Origin: Nitrospirales bacterium
GTDB lineage: Bacteria > Nitrospirota > Nitrospiria > Nitrospirales > UBA8639
Assembly: GCA_031315915.1 (NCBI GenBank)
Contig: JALDRK010000007.1
Location: 62,001-126,000 of the forward strand
DNA length: 64,000 bases
Direction of reading: 5' to 3'
Shown: piece by piece, positions 10,723-19,905 of the stretch
Layout of the letters: every line of letters starts with the position of its first letter
Numbering within the stretch: the first letter of the stretch is position 1
The notes under the pieces: generated by a model
What the model saw: only the letters and a program-made list of their open reading frames with translations
Databases searched by the model: none
Told to the model about the DNA's origin: nothing
Translations under genes and position numbers: made by a program

Positions 10723-11027
10723 CGGTCTCCCATTGAAAATCAGGATCGTGAGAGTCTGTCTGGATAGGTCATATTGAAAACCGATTCATGAGCCATGCCG
10801 ACCACAGTCTTCTTCTCATAGCCCGAATTTCTGCCATTGTAACCTGGGGGCGCGAGTGTGCCTAATGCAATGGTTGGGAATGGCGGATACTACTACTCCC
10901 CCAAAAACCCCAAGGCTAAGAAGCCGTAAAGTCCCCTCACGAGAGCTATCCTATCTCAGTCAGACTCCTGCGATAGCAAGCCTCACCTGATTTCTCCTGG
11001 GTGTCGTCAGAGTAGAAAAGAGAGAGA
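10723..11027. other. Intergenic region upstream of the response regulator
   Basis: About 305 bases before the terminator at 11028. It must contain the promoter of the minus-strand regulator-kinase-pump unit. It holds a few short inverted repeats (for example GCTATC/GATAGC around 10948-10980) but nothing that matches a riboswitch or RNA family I recognise. Confidence 0.4.
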
Positions 11028-11057
11028 AGACCCCACACCCGTTCGGGTATGGGGTCT
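11028..11057 (-). terminator. Rho-independent terminator after the PepSY gene
   Basis: Near-perfect palindrome AGACCCCA-ACCC / GGGT-TGGGGTCT around a GTTC/GAAC loop, followed on the minus strand by a pyrimidine and T-rich tract (TCTTCTCTCTCTTTT). It begins 12 bases past the stop codon of the PepSY gene. Confidence 0.8.
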
Positions 11058-11069
11058 CGCATTTGTCTT

Positions 11070-11426
11070 CTAGGATTTTTCGGAATCCTTGGCGGACTCT
11101 TTCTTCTCGTGCCCATCCTGATCTTCCAGTTCAGAACTCAGAATTTGTCCGGAGTTGGCGTCAATTTCGAATTCTCTGGTCTCGCCCGCCGTATTGACAA
11201 TTTCGACCTCATAAATAGCCTTCCCGTCCTCATTTTCCAGTTCTGCTTCAAGAACCTTCCCCGGAAATTGTGTGGTGGCAGTCTTGATAGCCTTTTCCAT
11301 GGTGACCGATGTTTGCAGATTGGTTACATCGGTTTTCTCTTTTCCGTCATGACTCAACCCCAGCCCAACCGAGGTCAACAACAGCGCTGAGGCGCCCAAT
11401 AGACTGACGGTGTGTAATCGCTTCAT
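11070..11426 (-). CDS. Exported PepSY-domain protein
   Basis: Small secreted protein of 118 aa. The start at 11426 is chosen because an AAGGAGG ribosome site lies just upstream; an in-frame ATG 36 codons earlier has none. A signal peptide (MKRLHTVSLLGASALLLTS) is followed by a PepSY fold, in which MEKAIKTATTQFPGKVLEAE and the paired strands ending GETREFEIDANSGQI are typical, and a charged Glu/Asp/Lys tail. PepSY proteins often bind or inhibit peptidases or sit with metal and stress regulons. A terminator follows directly, so it is monocistronic. Confidence 0.8.
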   Translation of the reverse strand: MKRLHTVSLLGASALLLTSVGLGLSHDGKEKTDVTNLQTSVTMEKAIKTATTQFPGKVLEAELENEDGKAIYEVEIVNTAGETREFEIDANSGQILSSELEDQDGHEKKESAKDSEKS

Positions 11427-11791
11427 GATATTTCCTCCTTGATGAAATTTTGATGGAATCAATCGATCATCCATGAACACAGCATAAATGGTCTCCATGA
11501 AGGAGTCATGAAGCAAACATGAAAAAATTTTCATGTTCTTGGGCCCCTGCTAGGTAAAAGGAAAACTTTATGTGAAAGAGTGGAGGGCCAAAAGCCAATA
11601 GGGACAGTTTTCAGCAAGGAGGTCGGTATGACCGGAAGGTCATTTGCGAATCGACCAGGGATGGTCTTTGCCCTACACACTCGAAAGCTAGAAACCTATG
11701 AAATGAAGCGTGCCATCAAAAAGTTTTCAGATGGAATGAAAAGTGATGGGCGGCACTGTGGGCGAGGCTATTGCGGGGACGAGGATACGGC
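11427..11791. other. Intergenic region between PepSY gene and ychF
   Basis: 365 bases, presumably carrying the PepSY promoter and the 3' end of the ychF transcript. A 71-codon open frame at 11580-11795 exists on the plus strand but runs into the ychF 3' end and resembles nothing known, so it is not called. Confidence 0.4.
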
Positions 11792-12862
11792 TTAGACGTT
11801 GAACTTGAAGTGACAAACATCGCCATCCTTGACGATGTATTCTTTGCCTTCTGAGCGGATCAGGCCTTTTTCGCGCAAAGCCGCTTCCGTCTTGTGCTTG
11901 TCGATATCGGCGAAACCGTAAATGTCGGCCTTAATGAAGCCCTTTTCGAAGTCCGTATGAATGACGCCGGCGGCCTGAGGCGCCTTGGCGCCGATCGGAA
12001 TGGTCCAAGCCCGAACCTCCTGCTCGCCTGCGGTAAGAAATGAGCACAGCCCGAGGGTCTTATATGCTGCGATGATCACCTTTTCCAGGCCGCTTTGCTC
12101 CATGCCCAGGTCGGTCATAAACATTTCGCGGTCTTCACCGGAGAGCTGGGCAATTTCACTTTCGAGTTTGCCGCAAATCACCACCGACTCCGACCCGCGC
12201 TCCTTCGCGAAAGCTTGAAAATCGGCGACGATGGCCGCGTCGGGGTTCTCATCCGTGTTGCCGACATACAATACCGGTTGGGCACTGAGCAGAAAAAATT
12301 CTTTCAGGACCGAGGGGTCGAGACCCAGCGCACGCGCGGGCTTTCCCGCTTCGAGGCCGTTTTTGAGAATGTCCAACACCACGAGCGCTTCTTTCGAAGC
12401 TTTGTCCCCTGACCTCGCCTTCCCGCTGACCTTATCGTACTGTCTGGTGAGGCTGTCCAGGTCGGCCAGCATCAACTCGGTTTCAATCACTTCGATATCA
12501 CGCCGGTGATCCACTCCGCCCATGGTATGCACCACGTCGGGATCTTGGAACAGGCGGACCATGTGGAGGATGGCATCCACCTCGCGGATGTTCGCCAGGA
12601 ATTTATTGCCGAGTCCCTCTCCCTGGGATGCGCCCTTGACCAAGCCTGCAATATCCACGAACCGGCAGGAGGCGGGAATCGTTTTCTTGGGCTTGAACAG
12701 CTCAGTCAGGCGGGCCAAACGCCGATCGGGAACCGGAACGACGCCCACGTTCGGCTCGATCGTGGTGAAGGGATAGTTCGACGCCGCCGCGCTTCCGGAG
12801 GTGAGCGCATTGAAGATGGTGGATTTGCCGACGTTGGGTAGGCCGACGATGCCGATTTCCAT
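11792..12862 (-). CDS. ychF: Redox-regulated ribosome-binding ATPase YchF
   Basis: Cytoplasmic Obg-family P-loop protein that prefers ATP and binds ribosomes; it is linked to translation and oxidative stress responses. The 356-aa length is normal. Walker A is GLPNVGKST near residue 7; the DIAGLVKGAS switch II region, a helical insertion and the C-terminal TGS domain ending DGDVCHFKFNV are all present. It stands alone, facing the opposite way to the next gene. Housekeeping gene, no oddities seen. Confidence 0.97.
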   Translation of the reverse strand: MEIGIVGLPNVGKSTIFNALTSGSAAASNYPFTTIEPNVGVVPVPDRRLARLTELFKPKKTIPASCRFVDIAGLVKGASQGEGLGNKFLANIREVDAILHMVRLFQDPDVVHTMGGVDHRRDIEVIETELMLADLDSLTRQYDKVSGKARSGDKASKEALVVLDILKNGLEAGKPARALGLDPSVLKEFFLLSAQPVLYVGNTDENPDAAIVADFQAFAKERGSESVVICGKLESEIAQLSGEDREMFMTDLGMEQSGLEKVIIAAYKTLGLCSFLTAGEQEVRAWTIPIGAKAPQAAGVIHTDFEKGFIKADIYGFADIDKHKTEAALREKGLIRSEGKEYIVKDGDVCHFKFNV

Positions 12863-13248
12863 AGGTCAGGCAACCTATCAAATCGGCACCCCGCCGGTCC
12901 TTGAGCCAAAAGGCCTATGCACGCCCGATATCTTTTTCGGTCTCTTGCCTGACATTCCTGCGCCAGACTTGTCAGTATTCGGATCCCGTGATACCGTCAA
13001 ATCTATCGTGTAAGACCTCTTCATCCATATGGGATAATCGACTCTCAATGGTGGACAAAGGGCCTTGCACGATTTTTTTGTTCAAATCCTCCTTGGTTTC
13101 CTGAAATCGGGAACACTCCAACAAGAATCCGGGAGTCATTGGAACGAGAATCGCGGTCAATCGGGCCGATACCCGAATGTGTTTGGCGACAGGTGTCAAA
13201 AATCGAAAAATTCTGTCAAGAATCGAAAGATGGGAAGAAGGAAAATCG
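12863..13248. other. Intergenic region between divergent ychF and the 13249 gene
   Basis: 386 bases separating two divergently transcribed genes; both promoters should lie here. Minus-strand open frames exist but have no recognisable content or ribosome site. Nothing else supported. Confidence 0.4.
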
Positions 13249-14207
13249 ATGGTGAAAAGGATTGTGGTCAAGGTTCATAAACGTCTGAAGGAGGCTTCGG
13301 AGATCGGCTATCACATTGTGGTGGTATGTCTCAGCGCGGGGATTGCTTTGTCGCTCCCGTCCGTGGCCAAGACGTTTCTGGTCTACTGGACAAGGGTGGA
13401 GAATGAAAAGGCATGGCTCGTGGCTTTCGAAATCGGCGTGGCGGCATTCCTGATTATTGTGCTGACTTACTTCCGTCGAAGTCGACGAGATCGAAAACTG
13501 GCGCAAATGGCGACGGATGCGGGATTCGTGTCCTTTTTCCCCCGACGCGCGCGTTTGGCGGAAGACGGAATTCGAAAACTTCGTGAAACGCAGGGCCGGG
13601 GACGAACCGTGATGGTGATCGGGTCAAGCGGATATGACACGCTGCGTGATCAGGTCGGGGATTTATCGACGGTGCTGGATAAGTGCCTGGGTGCGAACAT
13701 CATGCTGGTGAATCCCTTTAGCCAAGGCGCCAGTGCGCGTATCCGCGCGATTGCGGATCCGATGATGACCATTGAAAAATATCGAGAGGAGTCAGACAAA
13801 GCATCGAATTGCTCAAGAGGCTTCAGGCGGTGGGGAAATCAGTCAAGCTCAAGTTGTATTCCGATCCTCCACTGCTGAAATTGGTGATTCTTGGGGACTA
13901 TTTGTGGCTGCAGCATTACCATACCGATCTGGATATTCAGGAGATGCCGGAATATGTCCTGCGGCACAATCCGAACGATCATGGGCTCTACACGTTGTGT
14001 TACCAATATTTCGTTCAACGATGGGAACGGACGGACATACCGGAGTACGATCTGGATACCGACGAGTTGGTCTACCGGGATAGGAATGGCAGCGAAGTCA
14101 GAAGGGAACGATTCTGGCCGGAAGAGATGCCGCAAAGCCTGGAACCGAAGAGAGATTTCTCTGTTGACATCCACGCCACCTACTGTCATGTCGCAACCCA
14201 TTCGTGA
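13249..14207 (+). pseudogene. Membrane-anchored protein with PLD-like/unknown cytoplasmic domain, frameshifted
   Basis: The start is ATG 13249, with AAGGAA upstream. Two N-terminal hydrophobic segments (about 18-40 and 58-80) precede a basic stretch and a soluble domain with GRTVMVIGSSGYDTL and ANIMLVNPF, reminiscent of the strand pattern of phospholipase-D-like or nucleotide-sensing domains; no catalytic HxK motif is visible. Near 13790 the frame breaks; adding one base gives EEVRQSIELLKRLQAVGK and continues to the stop at 14207, about 319 aa in total. Function unknown. The break looks like a one-base deletion in a GGAGG run. Confidence 0.6.
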
Positions 14208-14339
14208 ACATGCCCTGTGCCGGACCATGAAATAAGCCATAGCTGGTGTTTATGTACTTCCATGGATTGACCACAGATATGTTATTTGAAAAGTTTTCAG
14301 AGTTATTATATGGATATAAGAGTGCTGCATTTCCGTTCA

Positions 14340-14365
14340 CCCTTCGACAGGCTCAGGGCGAACGG
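14340..14365 (+). repeat. REP-like repeat, copy 1 (inverted)
   Basis: 26-bp element starting CCCTTCGACAGGCTCAGGG. It is the exact reverse complement of the copy at 14547-14572. The surrounding 14208-14592 interval has no gene and also contains a degenerate fragment of the same family near 14475-14495. Confidence 0.85.
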
Positions 14366-14546
14366 TAGGTCACGGCTTACCATCTGCGTTGTTGAGCTGC
14401 AAGCTTGTGGAATAGGCCAGGGGTGAGAGATTGATCCTCAAGGTCTTTCTCGGACTCAGGAGCCTTTCTAAGCCTATCCTGAGCAAAATTCCCAAGAACA
14501 AGGCGAAGTCAGTTGTGAGCGGGACCTTGACTTCCAGTTTTGCACC

Positions 14547-14572
14547 CCGTTCGCCCTGAGCCTGTCGAAGGG
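14547..14572 (-). repeat. REP-like repeat, copy 2
   Basis: Perfect 26-bp inverted partner of the 14340 copy, ending 20 bases before the GIY-YIG start codon. Together they could form a large stem in RNA. Confidence 0.85.
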
Positions 14573-14592
14573 CAATTGCCAGAATCAAACTT

Positions 14593-14895
14593 ATGTCATT
14601 TTGGGTTTACATGCTTCGTTGTGCGGATGGTAGCTACTACACTGGGCATACGGATAATCTCGATAAACGCATTCAAGAACACCATATGGGTGTGATCTGT
14701 ACCTGCTACGCGTTTCATCGACGTCCCATTCAACTGGTTTTTTCACAGAACTTCCGGACACGAGAAGAAGCACTGGTTTCTGAAAGACAAATCAAAGGTT
14801 GGAGTCGAAAAAAGAAGGAAGCGATGATACAAGGAAATTGGGTCGAAGTATCCCGCCTTGCCCGTTCCACTCAACGCTTTAAACGTTCGCTCTAA
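14593..14895 (+). CDS. GIY-YIG nuclease family protein (UPF0213-like)
   Basis: Single-domain protein of 100 aa, usual size for the family. GIY and YIG motifs appear as VYMLRCADGSYYTG and YTGHTD; the conserved Arg is in LDKRIQEHH and the Glu in the REEALVSERQIKGWSRKKKE helix. Such proteins are DNA nucleases or repair-associated; this one's target is unknown. It is bracketed by REP-like repeats: one copy ends 20 bases before the ATG and another overlaps the stop codon, so the last codons are repeat-derived. Confidence 0.88.
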   Translation: MSFWVYMLRCADGSYYTGHTDNLDKRIQEHHMGVICTCYAFHRRPIQLVFSQNFRTREEALVSERQIKGWSRKKKEAMIQGNWVEVSRLARSTQRFKRSL

Positions 14896-14908
14896 GCCTG
14901 TCGAAGGG
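14884..14908 (-). repeat. REP-like repeat, copy 3, overlapping the GIY-YIG stop codon
   Basis: 25 bases that match the 14547 copy in the same orientation with two mismatches, including the conserved AGCCTGTCGAAGGG. The GIY-YIG stop codon (14893-14895) sits within it. Confidence 0.8.
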
Positions 14909-14993
14909 CTCTGTGGGGTATGTGAATGAAATTACAACGCACCACACGAGAATATGGGACAAACTGAACTGGTGCTGGGTGACCTTGTTTCGT

Positions 14994-16640
14994 CTATGAC
15001 GCTGAGCTTAGCACCTTGGTAATCAGTGCCTGGGCTTCCTCCTGGATGCGCTTGAGATGTGTCTCGCCTTGAAAGCTTTCCGCATAAATCTTATACACAT
15101 CTTCCGTCCCTGACGGGCGGGCCGCAAACCATCCGTTCTCCGTCATCACTTTCAAGCCGCCTAGAGGACTGCTGTTTCCCGGAGCCGAGGTCAGAATGCC
15201 GGTAATTTTTTCTCCAGCCAGTTCGGAGGCTTGAATCTGTTCCGGCGCCAGTTTCTTGAAAACGACTTTCTGTGCAGGCGTGGCCGGTGCATCGATGCGC
15301 TCGTAAACCGGAACGCCCAGCTCCTTCGTGAGGTCAAGGTAAAGTTGACCGGGATCGCGGCCGGTTTTGGCCATCATTTCTGCCGCCAACAGATCCAGAA
15401 TGATGCCGTCTTTATCCGTTGTCCACACAGTGCCGTCACGACGGAGAAACGAGGCGCCGGCGCTCTCTTCTCCCCCGAACCCGACGGACCCGTCAATTAG
15501 CCCATCCACAAACCATTTAAATCCCACCGGCACTTCAACAAGACGCCGGCCCACTTTGGCGGCCACTCGATCGATCATGCTGCTGCTCACCACAGTCTTT
15601 CCAACTGCGGCATCCTGAAGCCAGCCCGAGCGTTGGGTGAACAGATAGGAAATGGCCACGGCCAGATAATGATTGGGATTCATCAGCCCCGCGGTCCGGG
15701 TGACAATCCCGTGCCGGTCGTGGTCGGTATCGTTGGCGAAGGCAATATCGAAACGATCCTTCAAGGCAATCAGGCCGGCCATCGCATAGGGTGAAGAACA
15801 ATCCATGCGAATCTTCCCATCCCAGTCCAGGTTCATGAAGCGGAAGGTCGGGTCCACGCCTTCATGCACCACCGTGACCGGAAATCCGTACCGCTCGGTT
15901 ATGGGTCCCCAATAGTCCACACCGGCCCCACCGAGCGGGTCCACCCGATTGAGAGGTTGGCCTGACGGATCGCTTCCATATCGATGACAGAACCCAGATC
16001 GCCGACATATGCGCCCACATAGTCGTGGCGGTGCGTGGTGGAGGCCCGGCGGGCCTTCTCATAAGAAATACGCTTGACCCCGCGCAGGTCGTCGGCCAGT
16101 AATGCATTCGCCTGTTTTTCGATCCAGGTGGTCGCGTCCGAATCGGCGGGCCCCCCGTGGGGCGGGTTATACTTGAATCCGCCGTCTTCAGGCGGGTTGT
16201 GCGATGGCGTAATCACAATGCCGTCAGCTAGTCCTGTCTTCCGTTCGCGATTGTAGGTCAGGATAGCATGGGAAATGACGGGAGTCGGCGTGTACCCGTT
16301 ATCCTGGTCCACCATCACGATCACGTCATTGGCCGCCAGCACTTCCAGCGTGCTGGCCAAGGCCGGCTCGGAGAGCGCATCGTATCCATCCCCAAAAAAA
16401 GCGGCCCGTCAATATGCTGTTGTTGGCGATAGAGGCAGATAGCCTGAGTGGTCGCCAGAATGTGCGCTTCATTAAAGGACAGTTTTAATGAGGACCCGCG
16501 ATGTCCCGATGTGCCAAAGGCCACGGTGCTCGAATTGATGGGTCCGGGCGACCGGTGTAATATGCGGTCACCAATCGTGGAATGTTGGCCAGCATGGATG
16601 GCTTGGTTGGTTGTCCTGCGAGTGGGCTGACGTTTTTCAT
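14994..16640 (-). pseudogene. pgm: Phosphoglucomutase, alpha-D-glucose type, split by three 1-base deletions
   Basis: Interconverts glucose 1-phosphate and glucose 6-phosphate, feeding glycogen and cell-wall sugar synthesis. ATG 16640 has a GGGAG site upstream. The full-length enzyme (about 549 aa, as in E. coli Pgm) is present but in shifting frames: [16 protein letters not shown]..., then [10 protein letters not shown], then [15 protein letters not shown] with the phospho-serine loop TPSHNPPEDGG, then GGAGVDYWG to the end with metal loop DTDHDRHG and sugar loop GGEESAGAS. Each break (near 16535, 16390 and 15943) is repaired by adding one base, the last in a G run. All catalytic motifs are intact, so a sequencing artefact is likely. 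Confidence 0.88.
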
Positions 16641-16813
16641 GACATCTCCCTGGTGAGATAATAAGAGAAGACGATATTTCCTGCCTTCAGTGCGGCGAGT
16701 GATACCTTACAGAGAATGTCTCAAGGATTCAAAGGCCTCTTTTGTGTTTATCTCGTCTAAGGGTTCGGCAGGTGGCGTAATGGAGGAGCACCGATGGAAA
16801 AACATTCTTCCCG

Positions 16814-17329
16814 GTGCCAGGGCAGACGGACGAACCGTACCTTGTTAGGGAAGTGATGACCTTTAGGAACAACCTGGCCGCCTACTTGTGGGGTTTCTCG
16901 GTAATCTTTTTGCTGTTTGTCTCGGCGATGACGTACGTGTTGATTCGGGACGGGGCACCCTCAGGATTCCCTCCGATCATCATTGCCGCCACCATGGCCA
17001 TTTTCTGGATGGGCGCAGTAGGGTTTGCCCTTTTTGCGGTGAGCAAACACTGTCTTTGCGTCGCAATCCATCCCGACTCACGTGTGTCGATAATCTGGCG
17101 CTTCCCGTTCAAGAAAGAAGAAAAATCCGTGTCTTGTGCGGAAATGTCTCCCGCAACCGTCTTCGAGTCAATTGATAATGAAGGGGCATCCTACTTCTAT
17201 GTTCATGTTCCGCTGTATGACGGAACAACCATTAAAATTGCGGAAGGTCATGATCGGGCGTCCTGCGAGGCAACCTGCGCCCGCTTTAACGCGATGTTAT
17301 GGTCAGACTCGACGGAAGACATTGGATAG
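16814..17329 (+). CDS. Small membrane protein with two transmembrane segments
   Basis: Unrecognised 171-aa protein with two hydrophobic helices (about 22-45 and 52-75) and a mostly beta-predicted C-terminal half containing several cysteines. GTG 16814 opens the longest frame. A better initiation site is the ATG at 16794, which has GGAGGAG upstream, but it is out of frame by one base; one missing base near 16813 would join them. The first in-frame ATG is at 16856. Function unknown. Confidence 0.6.
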   Translation: MPGQTDEPYLVREVMTFRNNLAAYLWGFSVIFLLFVSAMTYVLIRDGAPSGFPPIIIAATMAIFWMGAVGFALFAVSKHCLCVAIHPDSRVSIIWRFPFKKEEKSVSCAEMSPATVFESIDNEGASYFYVHVPLYDGTTIKIAEGHDRASCEATCARFNAMLWSDSTEDIG

Positions 17330-17408
17330 TTTCATTGTTGTGCATATGGGTCGTTCCGGTTGCGAGCTGTGAAATAGTAAGATATCCTTGTTTTTAGGGA
17401 ATTAGGAT

Positions 17409-17645
17409 ATGCTTGCTAGAAAAACTTCAAAAAACCAAGTCACTCTACCTAAGAAAATAGTGGATGGGCTGCCTGAGACCGATTACTTCGATGTGACCCT
17501 ACGCGATGGAACAGTCGTGCTGCGTCCAGTGACGATTACTGAAGCCGGCTCCAAGTTGGCGACGGTACGGAAAAAGATTCGCAAACTAGGATTGACTTCC
17601 AAAGATATTGACTATGCGATTCGTTGGGCTCGTTCTCGCCGTTAA
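17409..17645 (+). CDS. AbrB/MazE-type antitoxin
   Basis: DNA-binding antitoxin of 78 aa. The N-terminal swapped-hairpin fold is visible as SKNQVTLPKKIVDGLP followed by YFDVTLRDGTVVLRP. The basic C-terminal tail (VRKKIRKLGLTSKDIDYAIRWARSRR) probably neutralises the toxin. The PIN-domain gene begins inside its 3' end, the usual overlap for such pairs, and the antitoxin normally represses the operon. Confidence 0.82.
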   Translation: MLARKTSKNQVTLPKKIVDGLPETDYFDVTLRDGTVVLRPVTITEAGSKLATVRKKIRKLGLTSKDIDYAIRWARSRR

Positions 17646-18069
17646 CCCTCGTGATCCGAGGGTCCTCGATACCAATGTCCTGATTTCTGCTCTCCTATTC
17701 AGTGATCTTCCTTCTCGACTGGTCACAGCCTGGCAATCTGTACAATTCCAACCCGTGGTATCACGTTCGATTCTCGATGAATACCTCCGTGCGCTTGCCT
17801 ATCCGAAGTTTCACCTTGCCATTAACGAGATCCGGGTACTGATGGAGGAAGCATTCCTTCCCTTTGTCGAATCGGTCACAGTGAAAGGTGTGTCCATACA
17901 ACTGGATCGTGATCCGGATGATGCCAAGTTTATCGAATGTGCTCGTGCTTGCCATGTGCCATGGATCATCAGTGGGGACTCTGACCTCCTTGATCTCTGT
18001 CAAGTTGAATCGGTCAAGATCGTCACTGTTAAGGAGTTTTTGGGGCAATTGAAGGGAAGGAAATCATAA
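17614..18069 (+). CDS. PIN-domain toxin (putative RNase)
   Basis: Toxin partner of the AbrB-type gene, overlapping it by 32 bases. The PIN RNase fold shows the acidic site: first Asp in VLDTNVLISALL, the Glu in ILDEYLRAL, and the distal Asp residues in DPDDAKFIECA and ISGDSDLLDL. About 151 aa from ATG 17614; a TTG two codons earlier is also in frame. It belongs to the 'toxin component, PIN family' group. It opens the accessory island. Confidence 0.82.
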   Translation: MRFVGLVLAVNPRDPRVLDTNVLISALLFSDLPSRLVTAWQSVQFQPVVSRSILDEYLRALAYPKFHLAINEIRVLMEEAFLPFVESVTVKGVSIQLDRDPDDAKFIECARACHVPWIISGDSDLLDLCQVESVKIVTVKEFLGQLKGRKS

Positions 18070-18533
18070 AAAGAATTTAGGGCCAGGCTTGCGAGAAGAC
18101 ATCAAGTTTCACTCGGCCCATGCATGACACTCTAAAGGATCAGACGCCTTTGGCCTTTCCACCCTACCTCTTTTCATTTCCGATATTGGTAATCAGGTAT
18201 CCATCTTCTCCTATTTCATCATGCCTATATTTCTCCACTATTGATCATTCAACTCTATCCCTGTCAGTCATTCCTGCGTCATTTGGTATGCGTTTGTTCT
18301 ATCTTGATATATTTGGTCGATTGACGGAAAATTTGCCGTGGTCGTTCATCAGTACTTAATTCGAATGCGGGCAGTAGAAGGGCGTAGGCGAACTATTAAT
18401 TCGCTCCAATAGAAGGCATCGAACTTTGAATTATTCAGCGTAGCTTTCAAGTGGTCTCAAAAGAGGGTGAGTAGTGAAAGAAAGACTCCTTTCCCTTTTG
18501 CCAGTGTCCAAAATCTGATCTTTTTGTTTTCCA
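18070..18533. other. Gene-poor stretch ahead of the ATPase operon
   Basis: 464 AT-rich bases. It contains a 79-codon frame (18120-18359) without a ribosome site or recognisable content. It probably carries the promoter of the operon that begins at 18534. Confidence 0.4.
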
Positions 18534-19508
18534 TTGGAGAAAATCGAACTAATGCGGAAGCTGCAAATGTCCCGAGTCGATAAAATTCTTGAATTGGTTG
18601 CCGACCAAACCTTGCTAGACTCATGCGGTCTGGTAGCGGCTTACTGTAATTGCCTTACACCCCAGCAAGCCTGCGATTTGCTGGTAAGGAGCCAACAATC
18701 TCAGATTATTCTTCGTGATCGGTTGCTACGAAAGGTTTGTAACGATATCCACGGATCGTATGCGCGATGCCATGAAAAGTTGATTCAACGCCTTCTTGCC
18801 AGCCTTTGCGGGGCAGACGCACGAGGGCGAAAAGGTGTTGGATATTGCCTAAGCACGCTTTCTCAGCATTTACCCTCTGCCGATCGCCGGGCAATACAGA
18901 CAGTATTCCTTCAATCTAAATATAATGACGTTCGAAAGCGCGGGTACAAATGCCTTTCAGCCGAAACCAAAGTTCCACAAAAACTTATTCAAGACGCATG
19001 GCAACAATTTCACGACCCAGAGTGTGCTTGGTTAATCTTCAAAACATTACCAGTCTCTTATCTAATCCGAGTCGTGCAACGCTTTCAGCGGCCTTGTCTG
19101 AAGGCTGGCAACTAGCTCGCCTTTATCTGAGAATTGGAGAGATCGACCATGAGCTTCTTAGCGAGCTGAAATCGATAGACCAAATTTCGTACTGCTATGT
19201 CATCGCAAAACTTGGACGGAAACTATCCAGCAAAGAAGCAAAGAGTTTTGTGGACAGTTGTTCCGGGGACGAGCGCTTTGGACTGCTTGTTTGGTCATTA
19301 GGACAACTTGGATTGTGGAAAGTGCTCCAGTATATACAAGCTAGGCTTCCAGCCATTCATGAGCAAAAGTTTGCCTGTCTTCCAAAGAAGTATGCCATTT
19401 CTTCTCGACAGCGAGGGGGCAATCTATAGGTGGCTTTGGTATTTACATTTTGGTTTACATTCCGAACGTTTGTATCCAACCGAACCGTGGCTAGCATCAG
19501 TATGTTGA
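18534..19508 (+). pseudogene. Helical-repeat-like protein of unknown function, two frameshifts
   Basis: First gene of a putative defence operon. Mostly alpha-helical, Leu- and Cys-rich, with a repeat-like rhythm that suggests a HEAT/ARM-type scaffold, but I recognise no family. The reading continues across two breaks: the first frame runs to about 19070, the second (SEGWQLARLYLRIGEIDHELL...) to about 19390, and the third ends at 19508 (FLLDSEGAIYRWLWYLHFG...). The repaired protein would be about 324 aa. Short distance and shared strand link it to the genes at 19687 and 19895. Confidence 0.5.
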
Positions 19509-19686
19509 GGGAAGGAAAAAGGGATCGAAAGTACTTTGGCAAACACTCTTTTGTGTTTCTTTGGATTTATATATTGAAGAATCCAAAGTTGGGCCTCGGA
19601 AATTGAGCTGGCATTTTTATCTCCTAAATATATGAGCAATTTAAAAAAAATCCCTACTCATTTATGTAATTGAATGGACAACGGGA

Positions 19687-19905
19687 ATGCCGACTGACGA
19701 TTTATTAATAAAATCCTTGGTTGTCCAGATTTGCAAGCTTCATCCTTTGATGGAGGAATCGGTTGCGGTTTGCTTGAAAGATTTGTTGAACGGGAAGCTT
19801 AGCGAGGGCCATCTATCCGAAGGTGAACTTAGGAAGGTTGCAAAAGTGCTTTTAGAGCTTTTGGTCAAGGCGGCACCAAAGGGAGAAAAAAATAATGAGA
19901 ATTAA
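19687..19905 (+). CDS. 72-aa helical protein coupled to the SMC-like ATPase
   Basis: Small acidic-then-basic helical protein, not recognised. It ends 11 bases inside the following ATPase gene, so the two are very likely translationally coupled. Small 'middle component' proteins of similar size precede hook ATPases in Lamassu and ABC-three-component defence operons; placing this protein in that role is inference from position only. Confidence 0.62.
   Translation: MPTDDLLIKSLVVQICKLHPLMEESVAVCLKDLLNGKLSEGHLSEGELRKVAKVLLELLVKAAPKGEKNNEN

Noticed and set aside
10860..10990. Possible riboswitch or small RNA in front of the response regulator
   Set aside because: Short inverted repeats only; the conserved cores of GEMM, cobalamin or other riboswitches I know are not present.
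11580..11795. 71-codon plus-strand frame before ychF
   Set aside because: Overlaps the ychF 3' end and has no recognisable content.
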